Part shown: one piece after another, positions 8,881 through 18,147 of the stretch | How the letters are laid out: each line of letters opens with the position of its first letter | Position numbering within the stretch: the first letter of the stretch is position 1 | Origin: Modestobacter sp. VKM Ac-2986 | GTDB taxonomy: Bacteria; Actinomycetota; Actinomycetes; Mycobacteriales; Geodermatophilaceae | Reading direction: 5' to 3' | DNA length: 64,000 nt | NCBI RefSeq assembly: GCF_026967795.1 | Contig: NZ_JAPVBH010000008.1 | Location: forward strand, 1-64,000 | The notes under the pieces: model-generated | The model's database searches: none | What the model saw: the letters and a program-made list of their open reading frames with translations, nothing else | Told to the model about the DNA's origin: nothing | Program-made: the position numbers and the translations under genes

Positions 8881-9258
8881 GCGGGTGCCGCGCTCGCCAC
8901 TCGACCGCCCCGCACGTGACCTCCTCACCCGGCCGAGACGCTGCGGGACTCGGTGCGTCGCCGACCCGGGACCCCGGGCCGCGCCCGGCAGCCTAGGCGC
9001 GGGGAGGCCCGGGCAGGCGCATCGGCGTCCTCGGCCGTCCGGGACCCGCACCGCCGGCCGGCCGAGCCGGGCCCCCGGCGCCGGTCGCCACGCACACCCC
9101 GCACGGGCGAGGTCCCGTCGTCCGCCGACCCGGGTGCTGGCGCGCGCGTGCCGTCGGGCGCATGATCTCGTCCCGGGTCCGCCGGACCCGTGCCCGCCTG
9201 CACCGTGCCCGCTGGGCGGTCGGGCCGCACGTGGTCCGCCGTCGTCCCTGGAGACCCG
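8881..9258. promoter_or_regulatory. divergent intergenic region between two GT2 genes
   Basis: 378 bases separate two divergent starts, so promoters for both operons must lie here. It is GC-rich and not convincingly coding in any frame. I cannot identify a confident -10 or operator. Only the TTG-proximal TGGAG (9249-9253) is clear, as the ribosome site of the rightward gene. Confidence 0.4.
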
Positions 9259-10635
9259 TTGATCCTGAAGAAGGCGCTGCGCCTGAGCCGGCGGATGTGC
9301 CGGCCGGGCACGTCCCGGCTCTTCTCCTCCCTGGTCGTGGCCGACGTCGACCTGGACCGGGGCACCGCGACGGCGCAGCCGCCCCTGACCCCCGCCGACA
9401 CCGCGCCGGAGGGGGTGCACGCCCTCGTCTGGCTGCACGGCGTCCCGATCGGGGAGATGACCGTCCCCGGTCCCCCCGCCGACGTGCTGGTCGGGCTGCC
9501 GGACCTGGCGCGCGCCGCCACCGCGACGGCCGCGGCGGGGCACCTCGCCCGGCACGGTCGTCCGGTCGGCCCACGCGAGGGCCGCGACGACCGCTCGCCG
9601 TGTCTCGCCGAGACCTCGTGGCGTGCCCGGGTGGACGGCTCGCTGGTGACGGTGGCCGTCTGCACCCGGGGCCGCCCCGAGGACCTGGAGCGGTGCCTGC
9701 AGGCCCTCGCCGACCTCACGGTGGACGTGGCGGAGGTCCTCGTGGTCGACAACGCCCCGACGGACGACCTGACCCGGGAGGTCGTCGCGCGCCACCCGCG
9801 GGCCCGGTACGTCCGGGAGCCGAGGCGCGGTCTGTCCTGGGCCCGCAACCGGGCGCTGCTCGAGGCGCGCACGCCGTTGATCGCCTTCACCGACGACGAC
9901 GTCCTGGTCCACCCGCGGTGGGCGGAGGCGCTGCTCATGGCGTTCGACGCCCATCCCGGGGCCACCGTCGTCACCGGCCTCGTGGCACCGGCGGAGCTGT
10001 CGACCCGCGCCCAGGTGGTGTTCGAGGCCTGCGGCGGGTTCGGCCGGGGCTACGACCACCGGTGGCTGCAGGCGGCGTCGACCAGCCCGCGGGACGCCGC
10101 TGCGGCCGTGCACCGCATCGGGTCGGTGGGCACCGGCGCGAACATGGCCTTCCGGCGCGACCGGCTCGTGTCGATGGGCGGGTTCGACCCCGCGCTGGGG
10201 TCCGGCACGGTGACGCGTGGTGGTGAGGACCACGAGGCCCTCTGCCGGCTGCTCGCCCACGGGGACCTCATCGTCTACGAGCCCGCCGCCGTCGTGCGGC
10301 ACCGTCACCGCCGCACGATGGCCGAGCTCCGCGAGCAGCGCGTGGGCGACGGCATCGGCAGCGCCGGCGTGCTCGTCGGTGCCGGGGCGACGCTCGGGCG
10401 TGCACACCACCGCTGGTGGACCCTGGTGGCGGCGCGGTGGTTGCTGGTGAACACGGCGTGGACCCTCACCGGGAGCCTGCTCCGTCCCGCGGCGCGGCCG
10501 ATGTCGCTGACCGTCGCCACCGCCCGTGGATGGGCGACCGCCCTGACGCGGCACAGCTACCGGCGGGCGGTCACCCAGGCTCGGCTCCAGGCGCAGGCAC
10601 ACCCGGACGAGCCGCTCCTGGCACCCGCCCGCTGA
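9259..10635 (+). CDS. GT2 glycosyltransferase with N-terminal extension (paralog A)
   Basis: An N-terminal domain of about 130 residues of unknown role precedes a GT2 core: VTVAVCTRGRPEDLERCL, VLVVDNAPTDD, then ARYVREP...GLSWARNRALLEARTP and FTDDDVLVHPRW (metal DDD). This layout is that of mycofactocin-type and rhamnosyl-like GT2 proteins, but no specificity can be assigned. TTG 9259 is chosen because TGGAG precedes it at 5-base spacing. 458 residues. The convergent gene next door shares the same two-domain layout and many identical stretches, so the two are diverged inverted duplicates meeting tail to tail, 21 bases apart. Confidence 0.85.
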   Translation: MILKKALRLSRRMCRPGTSRLFSSLVVADVDLDRGTATAQPPLTPADTAPEGVHALVWLHGVPIGEMTVPGPPADVLVGLPDLARAATATAAAGHLARHGRPVGPREGRDDRSPCLAETSWRARVDGSLVTVAVCTRGRPEDLERCLQALADLTVDVAEVLVVDNAPTDDLTREVVARHPRARYVREPRRGLSWARNRALLEARTPLIAFTDDDVLVHPRWAEALLMAFDAHPGATVVTGLVAPAELSTRAQVVFEACGGFGRGYDHRWLQAASTSPRDAAAAVHRIGSVGTGANMAFRRDRLVSMGGFDPALGSGTVTRGGEDHEALCRLLAHGDLIVYEPAAVVRHRHRRTMAELREQRVGDGIGSAGVLVGAGATLGRAHHRWWTLVAARWLLVNTAWTLTGSLLRPAARPMSLTVATARGWATALTRHSYRRAVTQARLQAQAHPDEPLLAPAR

Positions 10636-10656
10636 GCGGGGCTGCGGTCCGGCTGC

Positions 10657-12060
10657 TCAACCGCGGGGGTGCACCAGCGGGGGCGCGGTCGGCTCCGCCG
10701 GGTGGGCGGCCGCCTGCTCGGCCGCCTGGCGCAGTGCCCTGCGGTAGAGGTCGCCGGTGGCGGCCCGCGCCGCCCCGCGGGCGTCCGCCCACGACAGCAC
10801 CGGCGGGAAGAGCTCGGGGTACAGCAGGCTCCGGGCGGCGTTGAGGACGTGGTGGTGGACCGCCCAGCGGACCGCCTGCCGTCGCAGTCCGGCGTACTGC
10901 CGCCCGCCGTACCGCCGGCCCGCGCCCAGCCACCAGCTGTAGGACCCCGTCCCGTCGCCGCGTCGCTGCCGGGCCAGGCCTGCCATCGTCGCGCGGTGCC
11001 GGTGCCGGACGACTGCGGACGGCTCGTAGACCAGCGCGTGGCCGGCGGCGACGAGCCGGAACAGCAGCTCGTGGTCGCCGCCTCCTCCGGTGGGCGTGCC
11101 CACGTCCAGCGCCGGGTCGAAGCCGCCCAGCGCCAGGACCGGCTCCCGCAGCACCGCCATGTTGGCCCCGGTGCCGGTGTCGCCGAGGTCGGCGTGCTCG
11201 CGGCCCGCCGGGACACCGGGCGAGGACCGGAACACCCGCCGCGCGTAGCCGCGCCCGAAGCCGCGCGCCTCGAAGACCACCTGCGCCGGGGTGGACAGCT
11301 CCAGGGGCACGACCAGGCCGGTGACCGCGGCGGCCCCGGGCACCTCGGCGAAGCCACGGAGCAGGCCGTCGACCCAGCGGGGGTGCACGAGCGCGTCGTC
11401 GTCGGTGAAGGCGACGACGGGGGTCCGCGCCTCTAGGAGGGCCCGGTTGCGCGCCCAGTCGAGCCCCGCGCGCGGCTCGCGGACGTACCGGGCGAACGGG
11501 AAGTCGGCCACGACCCGCCGGGTGCTGTCGTCCACCGACGCGTTGTCGACCACCAGGACCTCGGCGACCGTGGTCGCCAGCGCGCCGATCGCCGTGAGGC
11601 AGTGCACCAGGTCCTCCGCCCGGTCCCGGGTGCAGACGGCGACGGTCACCCCCGACCCGTCGACGGACCCGGCCGGTCGCCCGGCGGCACCGGCCTCCGG
11701 GGCGGGACCCGCGGCCGCGGCTGCGGCCGCGTCCGCGGCGAGGGGGAGCAGCCGCGTGGACAGCTCCTCCGGACGCCCCTCGACGGTGACGTCGGCGACC
11801 GGGCGCCCTCCCGCCCACACGATCGCGTACACCCCCTCGGGGGCCTCCGCGAACGGCGTCGGGCCGGCCTGCGGGGCGAGCTCACCGGTGTCGAGGTCGA
11901 CGTCGACGACCGTCAGGGCGCGGAGGTACCGCCCGCGGGGCCCGGTCCGCATCCGGGGGTTGCTCGGGCCGGGCAGCGCACGGCGCAGCAGACCGCGCAC
12001 GAGCCGCACCACGCGGGCCGGCGGTGCGGGGTCAGGCGCGGGACTCGAGATCGGGGTCAC
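10657..12060 (-). CDS. GT2 glycosyltransferase with N-terminal extension (paralog B)
   Basis: Paralog of the convergent gene: matching N-terminal domain (VVDVDLDTG, APEGVYAIVW), then VTVAVCTRDRAEDLVHCL, VLVVDNASVDDS, WARNRALLEARTPVVAFTDDD and the RHRHRATMAGL stretch. It keeps all GT-A residues seen in paralog A. GTG 12060 overlaps the upstream gene by 29 bases without a good ribosome site; GTG 12012 or 12009 would begin just before the RLVRGLLRRAL helix and are credible. 467 residues at most. Co-directional with the Wzz-like gene upstream, so probably one operon. Confidence 0.83.
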   Translation of the reverse strand: MTPISSPAPDPAPPARVVRLVRGLLRRALPGPSNPRMRTGPRGRYLRALTVVDVDLDTGELAPQAGPTPFAEAPEGVYAIVWAGGRPVADVTVEGRPEELSTRLLPLAADAAAAAAAGPAPEAGAAGRPAGSVDGSGVTVAVCTRDRAEDLVHCLTAIGALATTVAEVLVVDNASVDDSTRRVVADFPFARYVREPRAGLDWARNRALLEARTPVVAFTDDDALVHPRWVDGLLRGFAEVPGAAAVTGLVVPLELSTPAQVVFEARGFGRGYARRVFRSSPGVPAGREHADLGDTGTGANMAVLREPVLALGGFDPALDVGTPTGGGGDHELLFRLVAAGHALVYEPSAVVRHRHRATMAGLARQRRGDGTGSYSWWLGAGRRYGGRQYAGLRRQAVRWAVHHHVLNAARSLLYPELFPPVLSWADARGAARAATGDLYRRALRQAAEQAAAHPAEPTAPPLVHPRG

Positions 12061-13405
12061 CGGAGGTCCCCGGTCGGTTGGACATCCCGCCGCCGAGGTC
12101 GAGGTCGCGGACGTGGTCGACGGCCACGCTGATCGACGTCACGCGGACCCCGGCCAGCAGCTCGAGGGCGAACTGGAACTCCGAGCGCTTGGTCTGCCCG
12201 GACTCCACGACCACCAGCGCGCTGCCGGCGAGCGCGGCCGCCACCGCGGACTCCGAGCGCTCGACCAGCGGCGGGCAGGCCAGGATGACGTGGTCGAAGC
12301 GGGCGCCCAGCGAGTCGAGCACCTGGCGCATGGCCGGGGTGCTCAGCCGCTGCGCCGACGAGCTGTCCACGTGCCCGGCGGGGACCTCGTGCACGCGGTC
12401 CCCGATCGCCAGCGTCACCACGTCGTCGAGCTCCGCCGCGCCGTTGAGGACGTCGGCCACCCCCAGCGCCGACGAGGTCGGTTCGGCCGGGCTCCCGCGG
12501 CGCGCGCGTGCCCCTCCGTCGGGCACGCGGAAGTCGAGGTCCAGGACGACCACGTACGACCCGATCTCGCCGAAGGCCGCGGCGAGCTGCCGGGCGACGG
12601 CGTGCCCGTCGGAGGCGCCGGTGACACCGGCGACGGCGATCGTCCCGCCCACGTGCGAGCCGAACTGGAGGTTGGCCCGCAGCTGGCGGAAGGCCTCGAG
12701 TCGCGCGTCGGTCTCGGACAGGTGCCGCGAGCGCTTCTTCGGCCCGGTCGGCATGGACGTGAGGGTGGCCAGTCCGACGCCCCGCGGGAGGTCGGCGCTG
12801 GACCGGATCGTCGTGGACAGCGCATCGGCGACGACCACGGCGGCGAGACCCAGCACCAGCCCGACGGCCAGTCCGATCATGAGGTTGTTCCGGGGCCGGG
12901 GCTCGGTCGCGGTCTCCGGGACCTCGGCCGGCTGGACGACGGCCAGCCGCACCGCGGGCACCGGACCGGAGGCGTCCAGCCTGGCGGCCTCCGCGCCGAG
13001 CGCGGTCGCCACGGCGTTGGCGCGCTCCGCCACGACCGCCGGGTCCGTGCCACCGGCGGTGATGTCGACGAACGAGGTCTCGGCGCGAGCCGTCGCGGTC
13101 ACCGACTCCCGCAGCGTGGCCACGTCGTCGGCGCCCCCGCGGGCGACCACCACCCGGTCGAGGACGGCGGTGGTCGTCACCAGGCTGGCGTACGTCGCCG
13201 CCCGCTCGGTGGCGAAGCTGTTGCCGTTCTGCAGGTCCGTCGGCGTCCCGTCACCGGGGACGGACACGTACAGCGAGGCGGTGGAGTAGTACGTGGCCGG
13301 GGTGGCGAGGGTGAGGGCGACCGCTGCCGCCACACCGAACACGGCGCCGAGCAGCACGACCCACCAGCCCCGCCGGAACAGGCGCACGTAGTCGTGCAGA
13401 CTCAC
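12032..13405 (-). CDS. Wzz / BY-kinase-like chain-length protein with degenerate kinase domain
   Basis: Resembles one-piece polysaccharide co-polymerase/tyrosine-kinase proteins. It has a Wzz head with TM1 (residues 14-34), an extracytoplasmic domain, TM2 (175-193), then a CpsD-like domain with DARLEAFRQLRANLQF just before it, as in BY-kinases. The nucleotide site is broken: the P-loop position (260-270) reads GVTGASDGHAV with no GK(S/T); Walker A' keeps only LDLDFRVP; and Walker B reads VILACPP with Asp replaced by Ala. The C-terminus has no tyrosine cluster. It may regulate chain length without catalysis. GTG 13405 (M-SLHDYVRLFRRGW) follows GAAGGTGG. 457 residues. Confidence 0.82.
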   Translation of the reverse strand: MSLHDYVRLFRRGWWVVLLGAVFGVAAAVALTLATPATYYSTASLYVSVPGDGTPTDLQNGNSFATERAATYASLVTTTAVLDRVVVARGGADDVATLRESVTATARAETSFVDITAGGTDPAVVAERANAVATALGAEAARLDASGPVPAVRLAVVQPAEVPETATEPRPRNNLMIGLAVGLVLGLAAVVVADALSTTIRSSADLPRGVGLATLTSMPTGPKKRSRHLSETDARLEAFRQLRANLQFGSHVGGTIAVAGVTGASDGHAVARQLAAAFGEIGSYVVVLDLDFRVPDGGARARRGSPAEPTSSALGVADVLNGAAELDDVVTLAIGDRVHEVPAGHVDSSSAQRLSTPAMRQVLDSLGARFDHVILACPPLVERSESAVAAALAGSALVVVESGQTKRSEFQFALELLAGVRVTSISVAVDHVRDLDLGGGMSNRPGTSGDPDLESRA

Positions 13406-13523
13406 GCAACCACCTTCAGGCCGGAGGGTGTGCCGGGAGCTGCACTGCGATCCGGCCTGGACACGTCCGCAAGACGGTAACAGAGGACGGCGCGCCCTCC
13501 TGATCATGACGCAGCGTCGTGGA

Positions 13524-14501
13524 TCACCTCGTCGGCGTCGAGCGCTCCTCGCCCACGGTGTCCCGGAAGCGGTCCAGCCAGCCGTCCGCGACCGGCGGCA
13601 GGGCCGGGGCCACCGGCGCGGTCCTGCGGGTCAGGCGGCCGCGGACCTTGTCCCGGGTCATGCGGAGCGAGGTGCCCGGCGGGAGCGTGGTGAACGCCTC
13701 GCGGGCGAGCTGCGCGGCGGCGCGGCGGTCGCCGAGGCCACGCGCCATGGACCACATCGACGAGTACCACCAGGCCCGGTCGGCGGCGAAGGACCGGCCG
13801 TCGGGCAGCCGGCCGTGCACCCGGGCCAGGTGCGTCAGCTCCCGCATCACCCCGAGCGGGTCGTGGAACATGCTGTCGGGGTGGACGAAGTACCCCACGA
13901 GCGGGCGGTCCACCGAGGCGACCGGCGAGGCCAGCGCCAGCCGGAGGTCGAAGTCCCAGTCCGCCAGGATCGAGATCGTCTCGTCGAACCCGCCGACCTC
14001 ACGGGCCAGCGCGGTCTCCACCAGCAGACCGGACCCGCCCCCGGGCACCACGTTCATCTCCAGCAGCGCGTCGTCCACCCGGCCGGACGGCGGTGGCGCG
14101 TGGTAGGTCACGACGTCCAGGGCGCGGTCGACGTGCAGCGCGCCGGAGCACGACCAGCGGGCACCCGCGGTGGCCGCCATCGCGGCGAGCTGGTCGGCCG
14201 TCTTCGTCGGGGCCCACAGGTCGTCGTCGTCCACGAAGGCCGTGTACGGGGTGGTGACCAGGGCCAGGCCGGCGTTCCGGGCCGCGGAGACCCCCTTGCT
14301 GCGCTCGTGCCTCAGCACGCGGACACCGGGGAGGTCGAGTTCCCGGAGGGCCGCGGTGGTGCCGTCGGAGCCCCCGTCGTCGACGACCACGACGGCCATC
14401 CCCACCTCGGTCTGCGCGCGGACGGACTCCAGCGTGCGCAGCAGCAGCCCGAGCCGGTCGTGCGTGGGGACGACGGCCGTCACGGTGGGCGGCGGTGCCA
14501 C
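13524..14501 (-). CDS. glycosyltransferase family 2
   Basis: VTAVVPTHDRLGLLLRTLESV, then VVVVDDGGSDGT (residues about 36-47) and YTAFVDDDDLW (about 86-96) are the GT2 nucleotide and metal motifs. DETISILADWDFDLRL supplies the usual catalytic-base region. No membrane segments are seen. GTG 14501 has AGGGGGT just upstream. 325 residues. It heads a minus-strand operon with the Wzz-like protein and GT2 paralog B, and is divergent from the deacetylase gene 170 bases away. Confidence 0.87.
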   Translation of the reverse strand: MAPPPTVTAVVPTHDRLGLLLRTLESVRAQTEVGMAVVVVDDGGSDGTTAALRELDLPGVRVLRHERSKGVSAARNAGLALVTTPYTAFVDDDDLWAPTKTADQLAAMAATAGARWSCSGALHVDRALDVVTYHAPPPSGRVDDALLEMNVVPGGGSGLLVETALAREVGGFDETISILADWDFDLRLALASPVASVDRPLVGYFVHPDSMFHDPLGVMRELTHLARVHGRLPDGRSFAADRAWWYSSMWSMARGLGDRRAAAQLAREAFTTLPPGTSLRMTRDKVRGRLTRRTAPVAPALPPVADGWLDRFRDTVGEERSTPTR

Positions 14502-14670
14502 GGGACCCCCTGTGCTCGCTCGTCACCAGCAGCCCGGGTGACGTCCTGTGCGGAGTCTCGCACGCACGGACGCTCACCCGCAGGGACGACGGGTGACGCC
14601 GGCGCCGTCCGCAGGACATGATGCGGTCCCGTCCGGGGCGACCGGACACGCACACCGACAGGAGCCGCTC
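14502..14670. promoter_or_regulatory. divergent promoter region (GT2 / deacetylase)
   Basis: 169 bases between two divergent starts must carry both promoters. The ribosome sites are clear on each side (AGGGGGT for the leftward gene, AGGAG at 14660-14664 for the rightward gene); -10 boxes are not confidently identified. Confidence 0.4.
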
Positions 14671-15360
14671 GTGCTGCGCACCCGTGACATCGCCGGCGGC
14701 ATCGGCCGCCGCGCCCGGCGCGCCCGGTGGTCGGTGGTCGAGTCGATCGGCCGGGTGGAGCGGCGGGTGGGCGCCGGCGAGGTGGCGCTGACCTTCGACG
14801 ACGGCCCGCACCCCGACTCGACCCCACGGGTCCTCGACCGGCTGGGCGAGCTGGGCGTCGTCGCGACGTTCTTCTGCGTCGGGCGCAACGCGACGGCCCA
14901 CCCGGAGATCGTCCGCCGCGCCCTGGCCGAGGGCCACGCTGTCGGGTCGCACAGCGGCACCCACCCCGACCCGGCGGAGCTCGGCATCGGCCCGCTCGCC
15001 GGGGAGTACCGGGACGGCCGGGCGGCCGTCACGGCGGTGGTGGGCCGGGAGGTCCCCCTGTTCCGGCCGCCGCACGGGCACCTCACACCGCGCAGCGCCG
15101 CCATGGTCCGCCGGCAGTCGCTCCGCCCCTGGCTGTGGACGGTCGACCCGACGGACTGGCGTCCGGGGGTCACCGCCGCCGAGGTGGCCGCCGTGGCGAC
15201 GTCGGCGGTCTCCGGGGACGTCGTCCTGATGCACGACTGGGTGGAGCAGCCCTGGGCGCCGGAGGCGCTGGACCGCTCGGCGACGATCGAGGCGCTCCCG
15301 GCGGTCGTGCGGTCGGCCCGGGACCGGGGCCTGGTCTTCACCACCCTGCCCGCCCGGTGA
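14671..15360 (+). CDS. polysaccharide deacetylase (carbohydrate esterase family 4)
   Basis: Metal-dependent N- or O-deacetylase. All five CE4 motifs are visible: ALTFDDGPHP (residues about 39-48, catalytic base and metal Asp), SHSGTHPD (about 92-99, metal His pair), RPPHGHL (about 131-137), DPTDW (about 158-162) and LMHDW (about 188-192). GTG 14671 follows AGGAG with 6-base spacing. No signal peptide is seen, though a basic stretch (RRARRARW) precedes the catalytic domain, so it may act on a cytoplasmic or lipid-linked precursor. 229 residues. Its stop overlaps the next start as GTGA. Confidence 0.88.
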   Translation: MLRTRDIAGGIGRRARRARWSVVESIGRVERRVGAGEVALTFDDGPHPDSTPRVLDRLGELGVVATFFCVGRNATAHPEIVRRALAEGHAVGSHSGTHPDPAELGIGPLAGEYRDGRAAVTAVVGREVPLFRPPHGHLTPRSAAMVRRQSLRPWLWTVDPTDWRPGVTAAEVAAVATSAVSGDVVLMHDWVEQPWAPEALDRSATIEALPAVVRSARDRGLVFTTLPAR

Positions 15361-16979
15361 GCGGCTCCCCGCCCGAGCTGGTCTCGGTCGTGATGATCTT
15401 CCGGGACGCGGTGGAGTTCTTCGACGAGGCCATCCGCAGCGTCCTGGCGCAGGACCACCCGCTGGAGCTGCTGCTCTGCGACGACGGCTCCGGGCCGGAG
15501 AGCACGGCGATCGCCCGGGACTGGGCGGCGCGGGAGCCTGCCCGGGTGCGCTACCTGGACCACCCGGGCCACGGCCACCAGGGGATGAGCAGCACCCGCA
15601 ACCTCGGCATCCGCGCCGCTCGCGGCGACCTGGTCGCCTTCCTCGACGCCGACGACGTCTGGCTGCCCGGGCACGTGGCCCACGAGGTGGCCCTCCTCCG
15701 CGCCCACCCGGACGCCGGGCTGGTGTGCGGCCAGGCGATGGAGTGGCACTCGTGGCGGCCCGGCGCGACCGGCGACGAGTGGACGCCGCTGCCCTGGCCG
15801 CCCGGCACCGTCGTCGCCGTCCCGCGGATGCTCACCGCCACGCTCCGGCGCGGCGCCCACCGGACGCCCACCTGCAGCCTGATGGTGCGGCGCTCGCTGC
15901 TGACCGAGGTGGGCGGCGCCGCGGACGAGTTCCCCGGCATGTTCGAGGACCAGGCACTGCTGGCCGCGCTGCACACCGCCGCACCGGCGGTCGTCAGCGG
16001 CACCCGCACCGCGCTGTACCGGCGGCACGCCGCCTCCACGACCGCGCGGGCCGTGCGCGACCTCTCGTACCACCCCTGGACGCCCAACCCGAGCATGGAG
16101 ACCTACCTCCGGTGGCTGGAGGCCCGGCTGGCCGGGTCGCCCGCGGGCGGGGACCCCGAACTGCACGCGGCCCTGGAGACTGCCCTCATGCCCTACCGCA
16201 GCGAGCACCGCCGCCGTCCTGCCGTCCGCTCCGCCGTCGCCCGTGTCCTCCCGGCGGGGGCGGCGCGCGTGGTGCGCGGCGTGGCGCGCCGGGCGCGGGA
16301 CCTCGCCCCCGCCCGCGTCGGGCTGCTGCGCCGGGTCGAGCCGCTGAGCCGGCAGTTCGGCTACGACCGGGGGCTCCCGGTCGACCGCCACTACGTCGAG
16401 CAGTTCCTCACCGAGCACGCCCACCTGGTCGCCGGGCGGGTCCTGGAGGTCGGCGACCGCGACTACACCCGGCGCTTCGGGCAGGACCGGGTCACCCGGT
16501 CCGACGTCCTCAACGTCCGCGCCGGGCACCCGGAGACGACCCTCGTGGGCGACCTGGCGGACGGCGCCGGGCTGCCCTCCGACACCTTCGACTGCGTCGT
16601 GCTGACGCAGACCCTCCACCTGGTGCACGACCTGCCGGCCGCCGTACGGACCCTGCACCGCATGGTGCGGCCGGGCGGGACCGTGCTGGCCACCTTCCCG
16701 GGCATCTCACCGGTGAGCGACGACGAGTGGGCGGACACCTGGCAGTGGGCCCTGACCCCGGTGTCGGCCCGCCGGCTGTTCGGCGACGTGTTCGGCGCCG
16801 AACACGTCGAGGTCGCCCACCACGGCAACGTGCTGACCAGCGCGGCCTTCCTCTACGGGATGGCGGCGCACGAGCTCAGCGCGAGAGAGCTGGCGGTGAC
16901 GGACCCCCAGTTCCCGATGCTGATCACCGTGCGGGCGGTCCGGCCGGCCACCCCCGGACCGCTCACCCCAGCGGGCTGA
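15357..16979 (+). CDS. GT2 glycosyltransferase fused to a SAM-dependent methyltransferase
   Basis: Residues about 8-250 are a GT2 domain (VSVVMIFRDAVEFF, LLLCDDGSGP, AFLDADDVW). After a basic linker, residues about 335-520 form a class I methyltransferase of the WbdD/UbiE-like size: VLEVGDRDYTRRFG replaces the usual glycine-rich loop, followed by DCVVLTQTLHLVHDL and MVRPGGTVLATFPG. The protein would add a sugar and methylate it, possibly as a capping step. GTG 15357 overlaps the deacetylase stop by four bases, implying coupled translation. The 3' end overlaps the convergent ABC gene by 17 bases. 540 residues. Confidence 0.85.
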   Translation: MSGSPPELVSVVMIFRDAVEFFDEAIRSVLAQDHPLELLLCDDGSGPESTAIARDWAAREPARVRYLDHPGHGHQGMSSTRNLGIRAARGDLVAFLDADDVWLPGHVAHEVALLRAHPDAGLVCGQAMEWHSWRPGATGDEWTPLPWPPGTVVAVPRMLTATLRRGAHRTPTCSLMVRRSLLTEVGGAADEFPGMFEDQALLAALHTAAPAVVSGTRTALYRRHAASTTARAVRDLSYHPWTPNPSMETYLRWLEARLAGSPAGGDPELHAALETALMPYRSEHRRRPAVRSAVARVLPAGAARVVRGVARRARDLAPARVGLLRRVEPLSRQFGYDRGLPVDRHYVEQFLTEHAHLVAGRVLEVGDRDYTRRFGQDRVTRSDVLNVRAGHPETTLVGDLADGAGLPSDTFDCVVLTQTLHLVHDLPAAVRTLHRMVRPGGTVLATFPGISPVSDDEWADTWQWALTPVSARRLFGDVFGAEHVEVAHHGNVLTSAAFLYGMAAHELSARELAVTDPQFPMLITVRAVRPATPGPLTPAG

Positions 16980-18147
16980 CCTCCACCGGCAGGTCGTAGA
17001 CCAGCACCCGGTCGGGCCGCCCGCGGTCGCTGCCGTGCAGCGTGAAGGTAGCCGCGGCCGGCTCGTCGAGCAGCTCGTGCTGGGCCGTGCCGAACCACAC
17101 GCCGACCGCGAAGGTCCCCACGTTGAGGATCGGCGGCACCGACACCCGCGCCCGCTGCCGCCCCGGCCGGAAGGAGACCGGCCCGCTGTCACCGGCGGTC
17201 ACGTCGAGCACCCGCACCCCGGTCCGGGTGGTCACGTAGACCGCCAGGTCGAGCCCGGGTACGGCCTCCGCCAGGTCGAAGTCGACGTCGATCTCGATCG
17301 GGTCGTCGCGCAGGAGGGCCGCCTCGGCCCCGCGGCCGCCGGAGCTGACCCGGACGTCGAGCACCTGGAGCGGGCCGGAGCGGATCAGCGCCGACGACGA
17401 GCCGGGGGCGCTCAGGCCGGAGGACAGGTAGTCGCGGACGATGTCGCTCGAGGCACCCTCCGCCCGGACGGCACCGGCCTCCATCCACAGCGAGCGACGG
17501 CAGAGGCTGCTGAGCGTGTCGAGGTCGTGGCTGACGAACACCAGGGTGCGCCCCTCGCGCTCGGCCTGTTCCATCCTGCCCAGGCACTTCCGCTGGAACT
17601 CCGCGTCGCCGACCGCGAGGACCTCGTCCACCACCAGGACGTCGGGCTCCAGGTGCGCCGCCACGGCGAAGGCCAGCCGCAGCGACATGCCACTGGAGTA
17701 GCGCTTGACCGGGGTGTCGAGGAACTGCCGGACCCCGGAGAACTCGACGATGTCGTCGAAGGCGCGGCCGATGTCCCGCCGGGACATCCCCAGGATGGCC
17801 CCGTTGAGGTAGACGTTCTCCCGCCCGGTGAGCTCGGGGTGGAAGCCCGTCCCGACCTCCAGCAGGGCCGCCACCCGCCCCCGCGTCCGGGACACCCCGC
17901 TCGTCGGTGCGGTGATGCCGGTCATCACCTTCAGGATCGTGCTCTTCCCGGCCCCGTTGCGGCCGACGATGCCCACGCTCTCGCCGTCGGCCACGGTGAA
18001 GGAGACGTCCCGCAGCGACCAGAGCTCCCGCGGCTCCGGGCGGCGGCCGGTCAGCCGCCGGGCCCCGGCGACGAGCGCCTCGCGGGCGGTGCGCTGCTCG
18101 CCGAGGACGTAGCGCTTGCTGACCCGGTCGAACTCGATGCGGTCCAC
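16963..18147 (-). CDS. wzt: polysaccharide ABC exporter, ATP-binding subunit (Wzt/RfbE/TagH type)
   Basis: ATPase that drives export of a finished glycan with the adjacent permease. Visible motifs are Walker A GRNGAGKST (residues 62-70), the Wzt/TagH-type signature KRYSSGMS (148-155) in place of LSGGQ, Walker B VLVVDE (170-175) and the H-loop SHD (about 206-208). Residues about 250-394 form a beta-rich Wzt C-terminal domain that in the family can read the terminal modification of the glycan; the neighbouring GT2-methyltransferase could supply such a cap. GTG 18147 directly abuts the permease stop. Symbol by family resemblance. Confidence 0.88.
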   Translation of the reverse strand: MDRIEFDRVSKRYVLGEQRTAREALVAGARRLTGRRPEPRELWSLRDVSFTVADGESVGIVGRNGAGKSTILKVMTGITAPTSGVSRTRGRVAALLEVGTGFHPELTGRENVYLNGAILGMSRRDIGRAFDDIVEFSGVRQFLDTPVKRYSSGMSLRLAFAVAAHLEPDVLVVDEVLAVGDAEFQRKCLGRMEQAEREGRTLVFVSHDLDTLSSLCRRSLWMEAGAVRAEGASSDIVRDYLSSGLSAPGSSSALIRSGPLQVLDVRVSSGGRGAEAALLRDDPIEIDVDFDLAEAVPGLDLAVYVTTRTGVRVLDVTAGDSGPVSFRPGRQRARVSVPPILNVGTFAVGVWFGTAQHELLDEPAAATFTLHGSDRGRPDRVLVYDLPVEVSPLG

